DNA of 5,250 nucleotides, from contig CAADVN010000313.1 of assembly GCA_900752445.1 (NCBI GenBank), forward strand, positions 1 to 5,250, in the 5' to 3' direction. Below are positions 4,096-5,250 of this stretch, one piece after another (position 1 is the first letter of the stretch; each line of letters opens with the position of its first letter). The notes beneath the pieces were generated by a model. The model saw nothing but the letters and a program-made list of their open reading frames with translations, did not search any database and was not told the origin of the DNA. The DNA comes from an uncultured Oscillospiraceae bacterium. Its GTDB lineage: Bacteria; Bacillota; Clostridia; Oscillospirales; Oscillospiraceae. The position numbers were made by a program, and so were the translations under genes.

Positions 4096-5250
4096 AGATA
4101 CGTTTTTTGCCCCTAATACTGCTGTGCCTGTTGCTTGGCGGATGCAGCAGGGCAGTTGCCGGGGGGCATTTGATTTCCGTAGCAGAGGGCTCAGAGGAGT
4201 ACTGCACAGTCTTGAACACATTCCTCCCCGGTTATATCCCCAGGGAGCCGGAGGATACCCTGTATGCGGAGGTATCCCGGGGCAATGCGGTCGCCTGCTT
4301 CGATGTGCAGGCGGTCCCGGCCATGAGGCGGGGCGTCGGCCGGTACTGGTATCCTCATGTGCTGGGTACGGTGGTGTTGGCGGTGGACCGTACACGGACA
4401 GACGAGGGAATCACAGGCTGGGGCAGCCTCCTGCACAGCCGAACCCCTGTCGGCATGAGCAGCTTCTCTGTCATCCGCAATATGCTGGCCATGGGTGCGC
4501 TGTCCTACGGACTGAATCAGAAGGAGCCTGCAAAACAGGATGCCCTGGACTTCCTGGAACACCTCAACCGGAATGGAGGATTTGAGCTGGACGGGTCGGA
4601 TGCCCCCATTTTGATCTGCCTGGACTACGAGGTCGCCGAATGGAACCGAAACGGAGAAAACTACGAGATAATCGTGCCGGAGGAGGGGACGCTGTCCTTC
4701 CGCCTGGGCCTGCTCTCGGATTCTCCGCTCGCACTGGAGCCCGGTCTGGACGAGGCGCTGCTGTCCGCCGGCCTGCCCCCCGCAAGCGGCGAAAGGCCGC
4801 AGGGCTTTCCCGGCGATTACAGCGCGGCCCATACGCTGAGCGAGGAGGACTACGACTGGTTTCTGGAGCTTGCCGGAGACAGCAGCAGAGACCTGCGCCG
4901 GCAGGGTTTCCACACCCGCCTCTATACTACGGCAGACCTCAGAGAGCACATTCTCTCCGCCCTGCTCATTTCCGCCGCGATATTGCTGTGGAAAGGGACG
5001 GTGTCACACAGAATGGTCCGCCGTGATGTCCGCCGGGTAGTGGGGGTTATGGGCTGGCTGATGGTGGGATGGCTGCTGCTGCGCCTGTTCAAATATCAGT
5101 TGACAGCAGATGGGATTCTGTGCCGGATGTGCTGGTACGGCTATTACATCTTTCAGCTCGCCCTTCCGGTAACGCTGCTGTATCTGGCCGTAATCCTGGA
5201 CCATCCGGAGGGTGAGAAAAAGCCGCTGCGCCCTCTGTGGCCGCCTCTGG
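4092..5250 (+). CDS. lipoprotein with binding-protein-like domain and membrane helices, probable sensor (partial, runs off the end)
   Basis: The frame is open for 386 codons to the window edge. The start overlaps the preceding stop; GGGGAG (4075-4080) is a weak, rather distant ribosome binding site, so coupling is likely. The N-terminus is a lipoprotein signal (KIRFLPLILLCLLLGGC, Cys18). Residues about 25-280 look like a type 2 periplasmic binding fold: WYPHVLGTVVLAVDR (86-100) followed by ITGWGSLL (107-114), the strand and 'itsWedL' hinge region, with ILICLDYEVAEWN at 173-185. Three hydrophobic segments follow at about 286-300, 316-333 and 349-369, the last containing WYGYYIFQLALPVTLLYLA. 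That segment resembles, from memory, multi-helix N-terminal modules of Clostridia sensor proteins such as histidine kinases, but any kinase or HTH part lies outside the window. I infer a membrane sensor with its own ligand-binding domain. A transport role is less likely but not excluded. Confidence 0.8.
   Translation, partial: MKIRFLPLILLCLLLGGCSRAVAGGHLISVAEGSEEYCTVLNTFLPGYIPREPEDTLYAEVSRGNAVACFDVQAVPAMRRGVGRYWYPHVLGTVVLAVDRTRTDEGITGWGSLLHSRTPVGMSSFSVIRNMLAMGALSYGLNQKEPAKQDALDFLEHLNRNGGFELDGSDAPILICLDYEVAEWNRNGENYEIIVPEEGTLSFRLGLLSDSPLALEPGLDEALLSAGLPPASGERPQGFPGDYSAAHTLSEEDYDWFLELAGDSSRDLRRQGFHTRLYTTADLREHILSALLISAAILLWKGTVSHRMVRRDVRRVVGVMGWLMVGWLLLRLFKYQLTADGILCRMCWYGYYIFQLALPVTLLYLAVILDHPEGEKKPLRPLWPPL

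Noticed and set aside
4124..5026. Forward frames at 4124-4585 and 4640-5026
   Set aside because: They are shadows of the frame starting at 4092, which is continuous to the window end and has a lipobox, a binding-protein-like pattern and membrane helices; the shadows have low-complexity Gly/Arg/Pro composition.

Overview
The window looks like a GC-rich Gram-positive gut-type Clostridia genome, probably near Oscillospiraceae. That placement is inferred from about 60% GC, strong AGGAGG-type ribosome binding sites, GTG starts, lipobox signal peptides and the style of the LuxR-tailed sensor; nothing in the window fixes the species. All convincing genes are on the + strand, and nearly all of them appear to serve signal perception at the membrane.

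Layout. Bases 1-99 are an open frame that may be the tail of an upstream gene. Bases 96-473 encode a stand-alone, degenerate response-regulator receiver domain, closed by an intrinsic terminator (485-508). A promoter-like -10 (544-549) precedes a two-gene unit. It consists of a lipoprotein of the sugar-type extracellular solute-binding family (586-1953) and, 21 bases later, a two-pass membrane protein with a Cache-like extracellular sensor and a cytoplasmic LuxR-type helix-turn-helix (1975-3567). A 174-base gap follows, without an obvious terminator. It holds two perfect inverted repeats: 11-bp arms at 3640-3673, and an uninterrupted 28-bp palindrome at 3694-3721 that covers an extended -10-like sequence. 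A second two-gene unit follows: a small cysteine-rich, probably zinc-binding protein (3742-4095), overlapping by ATGA a long frame (4092 to the window end). That frame encodes a lipobox signal, a periplasmic binding-protein-like domain and at least three membrane helices; it runs off the window.

How the genes may work together (inference). No transporter permease or ATPase is present, so the binding protein at 586-1953 may act as a ligand-capturing co-receptor for the adjacent membrane-bound regulator, which needs no phosphorelay. The last gene looks like a second sensor in which the binding domain and membrane module are one polypeptide. The dyads between the two units are plausible operators. 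The most unusual points are the sensor/binding-protein pairing, the phosphorylation-incompetent receiver, the 28-bp palindrome, and the lipidated binding-domain-plus-membrane fusion.
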